A stretch of 64,000 nt of DNA from Galdieria sulphuraria (GCF_000341285.1 NW_005178436.1:1-64000), one strand, 5' to 3'; positions 44,103 to 55,449 are shown, counted from the first letter of the stretch. The notes: generated by a model from the letters alone, not told the origin. A program made the numbers and translations.

Positions 44103-45683
44103 ATGAAAGGTTTTGTTACTCCTTTAAAGAAACGAAATGATTGGAGACAAAATAGTTTTATACCTGAAGAAATACGAAATTATGCAAAAAGTATTCAGTT
44201 GTTGGAAACTAATGACGGTTCCCCTTGTTTCTATTGTCCTGTTTGTAAGGTTACTGTAGAACCAACCAAAAGCTTTCTTCAGAAGCACGTGAGCGATGTT
44301 AAACACCGAAAGAAGACTCTTATCTATCATAGTGAAAATGAATTTACTCTAAAGGAACAACAAAAAGTCCTAAAGCCAACATCAGACACTAGGGAACTTG
44401 ATGAACAGATGATGAATAGTCGAGAATACTACAAGTCTACTTCCTTCTCAGAAACTTTATCTACTTCTAGTCTACCCGTTTCTAGCCATACAACTCCTAA
44501 TTTAAGTTCATTGTCCTATTCTACACAAACACTTGTTCAGTTACAAGAGAATGGTTACTGTTTTTATGGCGGTCATTATTGTTACCACCCAAAGACAGAA
44601 ACTGACTTGGAAGAGGTTAGAATGGGTTCATCTATTATGCCAGTGTCTTTGAAAGATGTCTTGGTTGTTTCTAGACCTCTCAGTGGTTCAGAATATAATG
44701 AAAGCTTATCTACTTCAGAGTTAGTTGAACCCCCATGGCTATCATCAACTATCAAAGACAAATTTGGTTCTGAAAGTATTTATTATTGTTTATCGGAGGA
44801 ACTAAAGTTATTTGAACATTATATAAGTTACAATTCATCAGATGTGAATCAAAGACGAGAAGTCATGTTATTTTTCAAAGACAAGTTGCACAACATATGG
44901 GAGGAGAGTTCAGTGAATGTATTGGATGATATGGCTATACAATATCATCTTCCTTTTGATTCCGTTTTGTTATCTTTGACAACTTCTCATTGGACCCATA
45001 ATAGGGAAGAACTGTTACTACAAGAATTGGATAAAAATGATAATCATTGGCAATTTTGTAAAATACCGAGAGTTATTGAAAGACAAGGCATTGAAATGTT
45101 GTGGATAGTTGAACAAGTTGTTGGAGTTTCTATTCAAGTTTTAATATATGTAGGAAACAACCCTATTTCCTATATAGAAAGACCGCCTTATTTATCTGAT
45201 ATTTTGGAAGATACCGAGTTGCGTTGTATTCTGTTATGTATCAAATATATGATCTATTTACAACAAAATATTTGTCATTTTTCAGATATTTATGTTTCAT
45301 GGCTATTATTACAAGACAAGAAAGTTTGTAGTTTTCTTTGGGGTTCTTCTTTTCAGCAGAATCATACTCGAGGATATATTATGATGCAATTGTTATATTT
45401 ATTGGGTGAAGTATTGTCTCATGTGGCATTGGGTTATTCGGAAGATTGGAAGTTGTTGTCTTTATCAAAAGATGAAAAGTATTTGAGAGATACTTATGGA
45501 AATTTTGCAGCTATATGTAGACAAGCTTATCAATGGTTGACTCATTGGGATAAGTACAATTCACCACTTTGTCGAACTCTTCCTTGTAATGAAAAGTTGT
45601 TGTCACTGATAACCACTTGCAGAAGAAGAAATGGGTCGTCAACTCGTCAAGGTAATCATAATAACCAAGAAATGAAGATGTAA
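44103..45683 (+). CDS. C2H2 zinc finger + degenerate TRF4-like nucleotidyltransferase domain
   Basis: 526 residues, no intron. A U1-type zinc finger sits at C45-x2-C48-x13-H62-x5-H68. After a Ser/Thr linker, residues 230-400 line up with non-canonical poly(A) polymerases (TRF4/PAPD5). LSEELKLFEHYIS and the RREVMLFFKDKLHNIW helix match the helix before the catalytic core. VNVLDDMAIQYHLPFDSVLL sits where VxVFGSxxTxLxLPxSDIDL should be. GVSIQVLIYV sits where the VDISFN strand should be. TELRCILLCIKYMIYLQQN matches the central-domain helix. The GS motif and all three catalytic carboxylates appear to be lost. I infer a non-catalytic RNA-binding or scaffold protein. Divergent from the RCC1 gene with 55 nt between starts. 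Confidence 0.6.
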   Translation: MKGFVTPLKKRNDWRQNSFIPEEIRNYAKSIQLLETNDGSPCFYCPVCKVTVEPTKSFLQKHVSDVKHRKKTLIYHSENEFTLKEQQKVLKPTSDTRELDEQMMNSREYYKSTSFSETLSTSSLPVSSHTTPNLSSLSYSTQTLVQLQENGYCFYGGHYCYHPKTETDLEEVRMGSSIMPVSLKDVLVVSRPLSGSEYNESLSTSELVEPPWLSSTIKDKFGSESIYYCLSEELKLFEHYISYNSSDVNQRREVMLFFKDKLHNIWEESSVNVLDDMAIQYHLPFDSVLLSLTTSHWTHNREELLLQELDKNDNHWQFCKIPRVIERQGIEMLWIVEQVVGVSIQVLIYVGNNPISYIERPPYLSDILEDTELRCILLCIKYMIYLQQNICHFSDIYVSWLLLQDKKVCSFLWGSSFQQNHTRGYIMMQLLYLLGEVLSHVALGYSEDWKLLSLSKDEKYLRDTYGNFAAICRQAYQWLTHWDKYNSPLCRTLPCNEKLLSLITTCRRRNGSSTRQGNHNNQEMKM

Positions 45684-45690
45684 TATTTTT

Positions 45691-46686
45691 TTATTTTATT
45701 GTGGCGTGTTGTGACCAATAACGAACAGATTGCATATATTGTTGGCGATCGATCGCTATTCCACTACCGCCTTGTGATAGACAAGCATTTCTCATGATAG
45801 TTATGGGTTGCATTGGAAGTTCATAGTCTTCATCTTGTGCTTTGATATTGACAATATACCATTCAGCTTGCTACATAACAAACAAATAAAGAAAGTTGAA
45901 TAATGAAAAATATCGGTGGATTCCTTGTTACCTCGAGTGGCAAGTCGTCTCTTTCGCGTTGTGTTCGTTCCTTGATGACTTGTTGTCTATGATAGAGAAC
46001 AATATCCAAATATCTAAGTGTAATCATAGGGCAATGAATAGGGAGTCAATATGAAAGCTACTTACTTGGCTATCCAAGTAGATACCTTATTTGAAGGAAA
46101 GAATCGAGTCAATACTGGAAGTTCCTAATATCGACAAGTTCGAAATAAAACCAAAAGGGAAGAATAGTCATACTTGTGGAGTTCTTGCTTCGTAGGCAGT
46201 TTTCAACAAGTGTTCGTTGGACTCCGTTATGGGAACAACTCCTTCATAGGAATAATAATCAAAATAACTCCAATCACTCTGGTTTACACTTACCAACCAT
46301 AGCACCTACAGAAGTACGCGTACAAACCAAGCACCTACAAAACCAAGCATATCAAACTAGCAACGCACAAAACCGAAACAAATACAACTATCAACGACTT
46401 CAACAACACTATTCTATATATATATATAAACATACACTNTACTATATATATACAAACAAGACTCATACTTGCCTCGGTAGCTTTTTCACAAGTTTCATAA
46501 TATTCGTTGATTTTGGAAACAAATTCTTGTTTAGGAATAGTAATTTTAGTTCCTGCAATATATATATATATATAACTATATTAGGATAGCCAAAGTGAAG
46601 TCAACACTTGTCCATTTACCAGCAAAGTCCGGTTGAAAGTGTCGATAAGCAAAAGGTTCCAAAGCAATTTTAGTAATCGTAGACAT
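45691..46686 (-). CDS. DUF3228 family protein
   Basis: Six exons by hand-splicing, starting MSTITKIALEPFAY at 46686. The frame runs through TIPKQEFVSKINEYYETCE and SDWSYFDYYSYEGVVPITE, then HLLKTAYEARTPQELPVLT, KYLDIVLYHRQQVIKE, AEWYIVNIKAQDEDYELPM and QPITIMRNA, ending SQHATIK. I recall this pattern (VPIT-x-x-NEHLLKTAYEAR, MQPITxMRN) as DUF3228, of unknown function, found in plants, algae and bacteria. Intron 46279-46472 is 194 nt, starts with GC (GCAAGT), and holds TA runs, imperfect ACCAAGCAC-like repeats and an N. The stop is 7 nt from the stop of the zinc-finger gene. Confidence 0.6.
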
Positions 46687-46769
46687 ATTGGAACAATTCC
46701 GTGGCTGTCAACAACTTCTTTGTTCCAACAACTTGTGTTTATAGAGTGAGAGAATATCAAAGTTGAAAA

Positions 46770-49125
46770 ATGAGCAGAATATTGAGAGTGAGTATGTCAC
46801 TTGCAACTGCTTATATCGCAACAGAGTGGTTATGGAATAAACCCGTGCTCGCCGATCTTGCTGCCAAAATCGCACCACCAGTACCTACTAGGAGACCCTT
46901 TGCTATGGATGCTCATGGACAGGTCCGAATTGATGAGTTTTACTGGTTAAGAGATAATTCTAGAAGTGATAGAGAGATTATCGACCACTTGGAAAGGGAA
47001 AATGAATATGTCGACTCAACACTGGCTGATACGAAAGGACTACAACAAGTATTGTTTGAAGAAATGAAACAACGCATCAAACAGGATGACTATGCCAAGT
47101 TTCCTTATAGGAAAGGTCCCTATTATTATTATCAACGAATGGAGACAGGAAAACAATTTCCTATCTATTGTCGTAGAAGAGTGGTAGTAAATGATACCTC
47201 GTCCGTCTCTGTAGGTGATAAGATGGACGAGTCACAACCAGAAGAAATATTATTGGACGCCAATCAATTGGCAGCTGGCTATGAAAACTTTAGAGTAGGA
47301 GCTTTTGAAGTAAGTACAGATCACTCTTTGTTAGCCTATGCATATGATACGAGTGGAGCAGAAAGATATGTTATAAGGTTCAAAAACTTGAATGATGGTA
47401 AATAGACTTTATCTTGTGAAAGTTTTGTTTTGAAGAATATGTTTAGGCACTTTATTAGACGATATTATCAGGGAATGTTCAGGAGATATTGCTTGGGCCA
47501 ATGATAATGAAACCTTATTTTATCTTACCAAAGATAGTTTAGATCGACCAGATCGATTATGGAGACATAGACTGAACCAATCTTCATTCGAAGATGCCAC
47601 ATTATATAGAGAACGTGACGATGCTTATTATTTATCTTTGCACAAGTCGCCCAGTGATCGTTTCATTTATTTGCATTGTCGTAGTGCAGAAACCAGTGAA
47701 GTCTCTGCTTTGGATGCCAATCGTCCCAATTCATCTTGGAAAGTGTTGCTTCCTCGTAAACAAGTAAGTGATATGAAATCCTTTTATATACAAACAGAAA
47801 GTTGATGAATAATACAAGGGAGTCGATTATGATGTTTGTGATAGAGAAAATTATTTTTATTACTTGACCAATGAAAATGCTCCGAATAGAAAGATATGCT
47901 TGGCCCCTTTATCTAATCCTGACCATCTTGAAGAACTTATCCCACATCATGAAAAACAAGAAAGGATAGTACTCGAAGACTTTCGTACTTTTGTGAATCA
48001 TTTGGTAGTTTTACAACGTAGAAATGGATTACAGGAAGTGGCAATTTATACTTTTGACAAAAATCTTCTTTCATCTCCTCATCTTATTCATTTTCCTGAA
48101 GAAGCTTATAGTCTTTCTCATTTATCAGGAGAATATCACTCATCGGTGGCACGTATTGAATATAGTTCTTTGGCTTGTCCTAATTCAGTTTATGATATTG
48201 ATTTGAATACTTATCAAATGGTATTGAAATGGAGACAAGGCATCCTCCATACTCGCTTACAGGATTATGTGACCAAACGATTATGGGCTCCTTCTCGAGA
48301 TGGTGCCAATATACCCGTTTCTATCGTATATAAGAAAGATTTATTTCATCAAGATGGAACATCACCTTTATTATTGGAAGGTTATGGTGCCTATGAAATA
48401 AGCAATGATCCTGTATTCGATTCTGGTAAGTGAATGATATGTCTCATTCATGATCACCTAAAATGATGAGTATAGGTCTTTTGAGTCTGTTGGATCGAGG
48501 TGTTGTATTTGCTATTGCACATGTTCGAGGTGGAGGAGAATTAGGAAGAGAATGGTATGAACAAGGGAAATATCTAAATAAGAAGAATACCTTTACCGAT
48601 TTTCTGGATGTTTGCAATTATTTGTTGGAACAAAAATATTCGAGTGCTGGTAAAGTAGCCATAAGTGGAAGGAGTGCAGGTGGATTGTTAATAGGCGCCA
48701 CTTTAAATATGGCACCTGAAGACTTATTTTGTGGAGCCTTTGCAGGAGTTCCTTTTGTGGATGTCTTAACTACCATGTTGGATGATACTATTCCATTGAC
48801 TATTAAGGAACGTGAAGAATGGGGAGATCCTCGTCAAAAAGAATATTATGATTACATTTTATCTTATTCACCTTATGATAATATTCAACATAAGAAATAT
48901 CCTCCTATTTTGGTAACTGCTGGTTTACATGATCCTCGAGTAGGTTATTGGGAACCTGCAAAATGGGTATTGAAACTACGTGATTGTAAGAAAGATGATT
49001 ATCCTGTGTTGCTGAAAGTGAACTTGGATGGTGGACACTTTTCTAAAAGTGGTCGATATGATCGTTTGTTAGAAGATGCACTTCAGTATGCTTTTCTATT
49101 ACAATGTTGGGGAATCCATAAATAA
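46770..49125 (+). CDS. Oligopeptidase B-type prolyl oligopeptidase
   Basis: Serine peptidase, 733 residues, exons 46770-47397, 47447-47763, 47819-48425 and 48476-49125. The N-terminal 30 residues include a hydrophobic stretch and may target or anchor the protein. Then comes the standard start (RIDEFYWLRDNSR), the beta-propeller, and the catalytic domain. Serine: ISGRSAGGLLIG. Asp: GLHDPRVGYWEP. His: DGGHFSKSGR. HVRGGGELGREWYEQGK and the LTIKEREEWGDP loop with its acidic residues mark oligopeptidase B, which cuts after Arg/Lys in small peptides. Length equals that of bacterial and protist OPBs plus the extra N-terminus. Confidence 0.93.
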
Positions 49126-49203
49126 TAAGATATGCTCCGTTTTATACATCTTTGGATTGTTTCTTTCATGAATGAATGATTATATAAGCCTCCTTTTTTC
49201 CAC

Positions 49204-49205
<2 letters not shown>

Positions 49206-49237
<32 letters not shown>
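49206..49237. repeat. (TA)n microsatellite
   Basis: About 16 TA units in the short convergent spacer between oligopeptidase B and the Myb gene. Confidence 0.9.
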
Positions 49238-49240
<3 letters not shown>

Positions 49241-49269
49241 AGAGAAAGAGAAAAAAAATATTCCAACTT

Positions 49270-50664
49270 CTATTCTTGATTCCATTCCACCCAATCCTGA
49301 AGAGCCACTGATAATAAATGTGACATTTGTGTCGAAGGTTGTGACGTTGGGTTAACTTCACAACACTTGTTTTCACATGAATGAGGAGAAGAGCTATTGG
49401 AACGAGGATCTGAAGAATTCTGCGAACCATCACAATTTTGACGCACTTCCACATCTGAACAAGGTTCATCATTTGAATGTATTGATATTTCCTGGTCAAC
49501 CTTTTGAAAAAGCTTATTTGTTGTCGTGAGTTTCCCATCACAATTGGACTCTACTAATGATGATGAACTTGGATGATAAGGAAAACTAGCCATACTTGGC
49601 ATACCACCATTCCATTTCATACCATCATAGTGAGGATTACTATTTAGATATGGATAAACTGGTACAAGACACCAACCAGATGTAGAAGGTATCCAAACAG
49701 CTGTGGGATACATATTCAAAGGAATGATTGCATTAGAATGATGATGAGTCTCTTGTTCCATCCCATTATTTTGTTTGTTATATGTTGTAGCTTGTGGCAT
49801 TACCTGAAATGAAGTATCCATTGTAGGGTTAAATATTGCACATGATGAATATCCATTGACCGAAGAATATAGAGGTTGATGAACATATGAATGAAACCTA
49901 GTAGTAGAGTTATCATTGGAAGAGTTGTCTTGTTTTCTCCACTTGAAATGATTGGCCAACTTTATCTCTGAAGAGTTGTTGGGAGGTCCAGGACCTTGTG
50001 GAAGTACTCTGTTATTCTCAACCTCGTTATTCGAAGATGATAACAACAACAATGAATCATCAAAATTTTCATTCTTAGATATTCCATCTTGTAAGGAAGA
50101 GGAATAAATACATTTTTCTTCTTCTCTTTGTTGTTGTTGTTGTTTAGTATGAGAATATTTTCGTTTGGGTCTCGGAGGTGGTACATATTCTCCCGTTTGA
50201 TATTTTTGAACTTTGTGAAAATACTTTTGTGCATGCGATCGAATTTGTAATACATTCTTTGTTGCGACATATTTCTCAATTTGTTTCCAATCTCTATGAT
50301 ACAAATGGACAGCTTCCACGAATCGTTGATGTTCTTCTGTAGTCCATACTTCTCGTGGTTTTTTCATAACATAAGGTTTTCGACGTCTATTGTTATCTCG
50401 CTGAGTCTCTTCATCCACGGAATGCATACTTTCCACTGCTGACGATATCATTTCTCCTTCACTTGTACATTGCAGTGCCTCATAAGGATAACAGTTGGGG
50501 TTGAATGAGTTGTTGTTTTCGCCTTTTGATGAACGAGAAGAAGTTGTTGTTTGATTCGGTTGTTGACCAATGAGGGTTGTTGTGCTGTCCAGCTTTCTAT
50601 CGTCCGATGAGTTGGAACGGACATATTTCGGAGTTTCTATGGTAGAATAGGAAAACATATTCAT
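49270..50664 (-). CDS. SHAQKYF-type single-Myb transcription factor (RVE/CCA1-like)
   Basis: About 464 residues. Start at MNMFSYS (50664); the open frame continues further up only with TTG. The Myb repeat reads REVWTTEEHQRFVEAVHLYH and RDWKQIEKYVATKNVLQIR, then SHAQKYFHKVQKY and PPPRPKRKYSH. That is the GARP-distinct, LHY/CCA1/REVEILLE class used in plant circadian and light regulation. No LHY/CCA1 partner domains are seen. The rest is Asn/Ser/Thr-rich and probably disordered. Role as a light or clock regulator is by family only. Confidence 0.85.
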   Translation of the reverse strand: MNMFSYSTIETPKYVRSNSSDDRKLDSTTTLIGQQPNQTTTSSRSSKGENNNSFNPNCYPYEALQCTSEGEMISSAVESMHSVDEETQRDNNRRRKPYVMKKPREVWTTEEHQRFVEAVHLYHRDWKQIEKYVATKNVLQIRSHAQKYFHKVQKYQTGEYVPPPRPKRKYSHTKQQQQQREEEKCIYSSSLQDGISKNENFDDSLLLLSSSNNEVENNRVLPQGPGPPNNSSEIKLANHFKWRKQDNSSNDNSTTRFHSYVHQPLYSSVNGYSSCAIFNPTMDTSFQVMPQATTYNKQNNGMEQETHHHSNAIIPLNMYPTAVWIPSTSGWCLVPVYPYLNSNPHYDGMKWNGGMPSMASFPYHPSSSSLVESNCDGKLTTTNKLFQKVDQEISIHSNDEPCSDVEVRQNCDGSQNSSDPRSNSSSPHSCENKCCEVNPTSQPSTQMSHLLSVALQDWVEWNQE

Positions 50665-51532
50665 ATTCCAACGAGTCAACTCGATATACTTTTTGGAAAA
50701 TAAATGTCTTTCCAATGCTATGTTGTTATCAAAGAGTGGGATGGAGGCGGTTTCACACCAATCCCCTTTTCTTCAACAAACGAAAACCTCACTATAATAT
50801 ATTCAACGACAGAATATTTCTTCAATATATATATATTGTGTGTGTATGTGCGTGTGCGTACTGCTGAATGCCACAACAATACTATTATTCAATACAGCGC
50901 CCACAATCACACGACATGCAAGAACAAACCAGTTACAAGTTGTTGTAACAGCAACTTTTTAGGGTGAACGACCAATTGTTACTCTTCCCAAATACAAGAT
51001 AACCAACACACACAAACAGCACTCAAAAGAGCCACCAAAACCAACAAATACAAAATGAGTATCACCGGACAAATCCGCCTCCTTCCAAAGAACTTTGGAA
51101 ATTTCGAATAGAAACTCCTGATGATGGAATGAATGGCTAAAGTGACAAAAGGATATTATAAGAGACTTGGACATAAGTTATCGACTTTGGGAACAAGTTT
51201 TATTAGGGTCGTTGAAATATTTATAACTATCAAGTACCATAACGTTGTTGTTAGTTTTGCAACTAAGAATAGCTTTTGTGGCAAGTGGGCTATTTCGTTC
51301 CTTTTCTAAACAAAAGCAAGGCTTATCAAGGTCTGTTATATATACGATTACCTTGTAGAGATTTGAAATGGTCTAAGAATATAACAGGCACAAAGGGTTT
51401 TTCACATCTGTTGGTAGGAATTGAGAAATTTCTTCCTCCTTCGCCGGCCATTTTCTTCATATTTTATGTAGAAATGCCATTTTCATCAGGTCATTTTTTG
51501 ACATTTTCACATTTTCCATTCAACTCGCAATC
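50665..51532. other. Intergenic, promoter region
   Basis: About 870 nt between the divergent Myb and GAPN starts. Holds a short TA/TG repeat near 50826-50860. No gene that I can support. Confidence 0.5.
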
Positions 51533-53517
51533 ATGACTTTTGTAACACCTACAATCAACTTGCAACTTGCAGTTCATCCAAAGAAGGATTGCAACATTTT
51601 CTCTTCATCATTTCTAGGTTATTTCACAAGCAATAGACCAATACCAACATTTGTTCGTTGCTCTGTTCAAAACCAAATGATATCTGGAAGAAGCAACCCA
51701 AAAAACATGCCTGTTATGAAACCAGTACAAAAATACGCAAAGGTAAACATTCAATTTCTGTACATGATATCAAATAATCTCTATGATATGGTGTCCTAGA
51801 AACTAGCACTGATGATGGTATACTCATGACTAAAACAACCAAGGGGACCCAACCTACATTAGCTACTCTTTCCAAAATGGAAAAAGACAATGTCTTCTTC
51901 TACCTCTTGAATGGAGAATGGAGTAAGCACTGCTTGGATATTATCATTGTCTTGTTGACGATAGAACTCATCTTTTTGGTGTGTATAGGAACAAGCAGTA
52001 CTGGAAAAGTATGCAAAGAACATTCACCTTGTAATGGGACAGAAATATACACTTACCAGTCTTGTTCGAGTGAAGATGCCAACCAAGCTTTTCATGCTGC
52101 AGCTGCTTCCCAAGTAAGTCGTCTTGAGATGTGTCTTTTCCACAAGTGATAACATCAGTGACTGATTTCTATAGGTTATGTGGGCAAAAACACCGCTGTG
52201 GAAGAGAGCAGAATACCTAAAACAAGCAGCTATTATACTTCGTTCACACCAAGATGAGATTGCCAACTCTTTAATGAATGAAATAGCCAAAAATCGTAAA
52301 AATGCGATTTCAGAAGTAGTAAGAACAGCAGACTTGATAGAATATGTAGCTGAAGAAGGTATATATACGCATGGATTACAATATCGATTTTCATAGAATA
52401 ACGACGGTTAGGTATGCGACTAAGTGGAAAACTGATGTACCCCGATTCCTTTCCAGGACAAAAACGAAATCAGCTTTGCCTTATACATCGAGTCCCTTTA
52501 GGAGTTGTGTTATGTATTCCTCCATTCAACTATCCAGTGAACTTGTGTGCTTCCAAAGTTGCTCCAGCATTGATGATGGGAAATAGTGTAGTTATCAAAA
52601 CTCCTAGTCATGGAGTCATATCTTGTTTGTATCTTGCAGCAGCATTTCATTTGGCTGGTATACCTCGTGGAGTTGTCAATGTACTTACAGGAAAAGGATC
52701 AGAAATAGGTGACTATTTGGTAACTCACCCTTTGGTGAATGCTATTTCTCTTACGGGAGGTACTCATACGGGTCTATCAGTTTCCAAAAAGGCTGGAATG
52801 ATTCCTTTACAAATGGAACTAGGAGGAAAAGATGCAGCCATTGTAGTTTGTGATGCAGATTTACAACAATCCATTTCTTCTATTGCTTCCGGTGCATTTT
52901 CTTATAATGGCCAGAGATGTACTGCAGTGAAGATTGTGTATGTTGTAAAACAAGTAGCAGATGCTCTGGTAGATGGATTGAAAGAACAAGTGGAAAAGTT
53001 ATCGGTGGGATCTCCACAAGATAATGCCGATATAACACCAGTGGTTCATCATTCCTCTGCAGATTATATCGAAAAATTGGTTCAAGATGCCATTCAAAAG
53101 GGAGCCAAACAAGTAACTCCCTTTAAGAGAAAAGATAATCTTATATGGCCAACTATATTGGATCATGTTGACAAGAATATGCGAGTAGCTTGGGAAGAAC
53201 CTTTTGGACCGTTATTGCCCATCGTTCGAGTCGACTCGGAAGTACAAGCAATAGAAATGGTCAATAAGAGTCCCATGGGATTACAGGCATCCATTTTCTC
53301 AAGGAATATGGAAAATGCTATGTTTCTAGCAGACTTCCTCAAGACTGGAACCATTCATCTTAATGGACAACCAGCACGTGGTCCTGATCATTTTCCATTT
53401 CAAGGTTGGAAAGATTCCGGTATCGGCTCTCAAGGAGTTTTATATAGTTTAGAAGCGATGAGTAAAATCAAAAGTATAGTAATTCATTTTGCTAAAGAGA
53501 CATATACTTGCAATTAG
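51533..53517 (+). CDS. Non-phosphorylating glyceraldehyde-3-phosphate dehydrogenase (GAPN)
   Basis: Aldehyde dehydrogenase oxidising GAP to 3-phosphoglycerate with NADP+. Exons 51533-51742, 51844-51922, 51989-52113, 52175-52358 and 52412-53517 give 567 residues in frame. Core motifs match plant GAPN: WAKTPLWKRAE; EIAKNRKNAI; VLCIPPFNYPVNL; IPLQMELGGKDAAIV with the general-base Glu; FSYNGQRCTAVK with the catalytic Cys; and PARGPDHFPFQGWKDSGIG. An extra 70 residues at the front (MTFVTPTINLQLAV...) look like a plastid transit peptide, while land-plant GAPN is cytosolic. The join of exon 1 to the rest needs a 101 nt intron, so a start in exon 2 at 51826 is an alternative. Confidence 0.9.
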
Positions 53518-53571
53518 AAACAAGGATTATGTCTTCCTTTTGGGAATTCCCTACCTTTATAAACATCATTC

Positions 53572-54941
53572 TTATGTACTCTGTTGTTGTCTCTTAGATG
53601 CATTCCATCGTAGAAAGGCATGAATAAAGTCATCCAAGTCTCCATCCAATACAGACTCCACATCTCCCTTTTCTACATTGGTTCGAAGGTCCTTGACAAC
53701 TTTGTAAGGATGAAAAACATAGTTTCTTATCTGGTTGCCCCATTCAGCTTCTACCACATCTCCTCTTACTTCATTTCGAACTCTTTCCATTCGCTCCTTT
53801 TCAAGTAATAACAATTTGGAACGTAACAGTTGCATGGCAATTTGTTTGTTTTGGTATTGACTTCTTTCTTTTGCACTTCTTACTTGGATACCTGATGGAA
53901 TATGATGTATACGAACAGCTGTTTCTACTTTGTTCACATTTTGTCCACCTTTACCACCAGCACGCATCTACAACACTATCCATTCATCATAATCATAAAA
54001 TGAACCTAAATTGTAACGTACTGTTGTTACTACCAAGTCTTCAGGTGGAATAATAAGTGTTTCCAATTCTTCTTCTTGTAACAAAGGTATAACGTCCACA
54101 CCAGCAAAACTTGTTTGTCGTTTGTTGTTCGCATTAAAAGGTGAGAGACGAACCAATCGATGAGCACCTTTTTCTCCTTGAAGATAGCCATAAGCATATT
54201 CATTCTGTATCTGTAGATAAGCAGACTTTACTCCTGCTTCTTCTCCATCTGCGATATCCACTACAGTAAACGAAAAATCTTGTCTTTCACACCATCTCGT
54301 ATACATTCGGAGCAGTAAAGAAGCCCAATCTTGAGCATCTGTTCCACCTGCACCAGCTGTAATAGTTAACATTGCTGCATTGACATCATATCTACCGGAA
54401 AACAAGTGTTGCGTCTCCCAGCGGTTCAACTCTTTTTTCAGTTGTACAATATGTTGAGTGGCTTCTTCCAGTAAAGAACTATCAGGTTCTCCTTCAGTGG
54501 ACTGCAACTGTAAATAGGCTTGCAAATCCTGCAAACGCTGTTCCCAACTGCTGAATTTTTCTAGTTTATAGCGTTTGGAAGACAAATCCTTCAAGACTTT
54601 TTCCGCTTGCGTCTTGTTCTCCCAGAAGCTGGCATCGTTGGTTTCCAGTTGAAGTAATTCTATCTAAAACCACAAAAATCCATTTTCCAGAAACTTAAGT
54701 ATAGCCCAGATGCACTAACCTCTTTCCTCAGTCGGTCCATAGCTATCGACTTGAAAACATCATCGACTCGTTCTCTCAAGTAAGAAAACTCTCGTTGAAT
54801 ATCTAATTGAGAATACACAGTATGATACTTCTTGTAGTAAAACTGACAAAAAGAGGTTTGCGTTGTTCGCTGTTTGACAAAGTCGTAAGACTGTCGACGG
54901 TGTTTCCATCCACACAACGCTATCACAAAAGCAATGGCCAT
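53572..54941 (-). CDS. prfB: Organellar peptide chain release factor 2
   Basis: Recognises UGA/UAA in organelle ribosomes. Exon 1 from 54941 ends MDRLRKE. The next resumes IELLQLETNDASFWENK and continues to PEDLVVTT, and the last exon starts MRAGGKGGQNVNKVETAVR with the GGQ motif that triggers hydrolysis. The recognition loop RLVRLSPFNANNKRQTSF has the SPF tripeptide of RF2 (RF1 has P-x-T). The N-terminal 40 residues are basic and aromatic, fitting a plastid or mitochondrial targeting signal. Confidence 0.9.
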
Positions 54942-55057
54942 TTTTGTATAAGATACGAAATGGTTATTTCAACTCTTGTTATCGTAATCAATCTATTTCA
55001 TATTAGAATTTTACGAGTTGTAGTGATACATAACTCCACAAGTATATGTTCCAGTAT

Positions 55058-55432
55058 TCAATTTTCTTTCCACTGATGTCCACAATGAACACAGCGATAG
55101 AACGTTGACATAGGTTCGTCTGCCGAACGCGTTTGCATTTGAAAGAAATAAGCCTTTCCATGAGAACAACGTGGACACAAGGTATCTGTTTGGTCGGCCT
55201 AAAATAGCTTCAATCGAATCGTTGCTATTGAACGAAGGGATTTACATACCAACTCCCATTGTTTATCACCACCCAATATATCAGCTTCCTGCTTTTTCTG
55301 TAAACCAAATACCTTTCTTTCCATCTTTCCTTCTACTTGGTAATAAAAAGGACACGTTCTGCATATAAAACGAAACGAGTCCTGTTGTCTTTCCAACATC
55401 AAAAGGTTATGACACCATCGACAAAATAACAT
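55058..55432 (-). CDS. POLR3K: RNA polymerase III subunit RPC11/RPC10 (POLR3K)
   Basis: Small Pol III subunit needed for termination and RNA cleavage. Two exons join at WEL / ADQTDTLCPRC. N-terminal zinc ribbon CRWCHNLLM and CRTCPFYY; C-terminal TFIIS-like ribbon CPRCSHGKAYFFQMQTRSADEPM, then CVHCGHQW. The QxRSADEPMT motif carries the acidic hairpin that drives cleavage. About 108 residues as in yeast and man. Its ATG is 17 nt from that of the FYV7-like gene. Confidence 0.92.
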
Positions 55433-55449
55433 TGATTCACCTTATTCCA
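55433..55449. promoter_or_regulatory. POLR3K/FYV7 divergent start junction (17 nt)
   Basis: Seventeen bases separate two start codons on opposite strands. Transcription start sites must lie inside or overlapping the other gene's first exon. Both products serve ribosome and small-RNA production. Confidence 0.55.

Noticed and set aside
46439-46439. Ambiguous base N in a TA-rich stretch
   Set aside because: Lies inside an intron of the DUF3228 gene; no consequence for coding.
49083-49541. 152-codon minus-strand frame at the Myb 3' end
   Set aside because: It runs through the TA microsatellite and is out of frame with the Myb protein.
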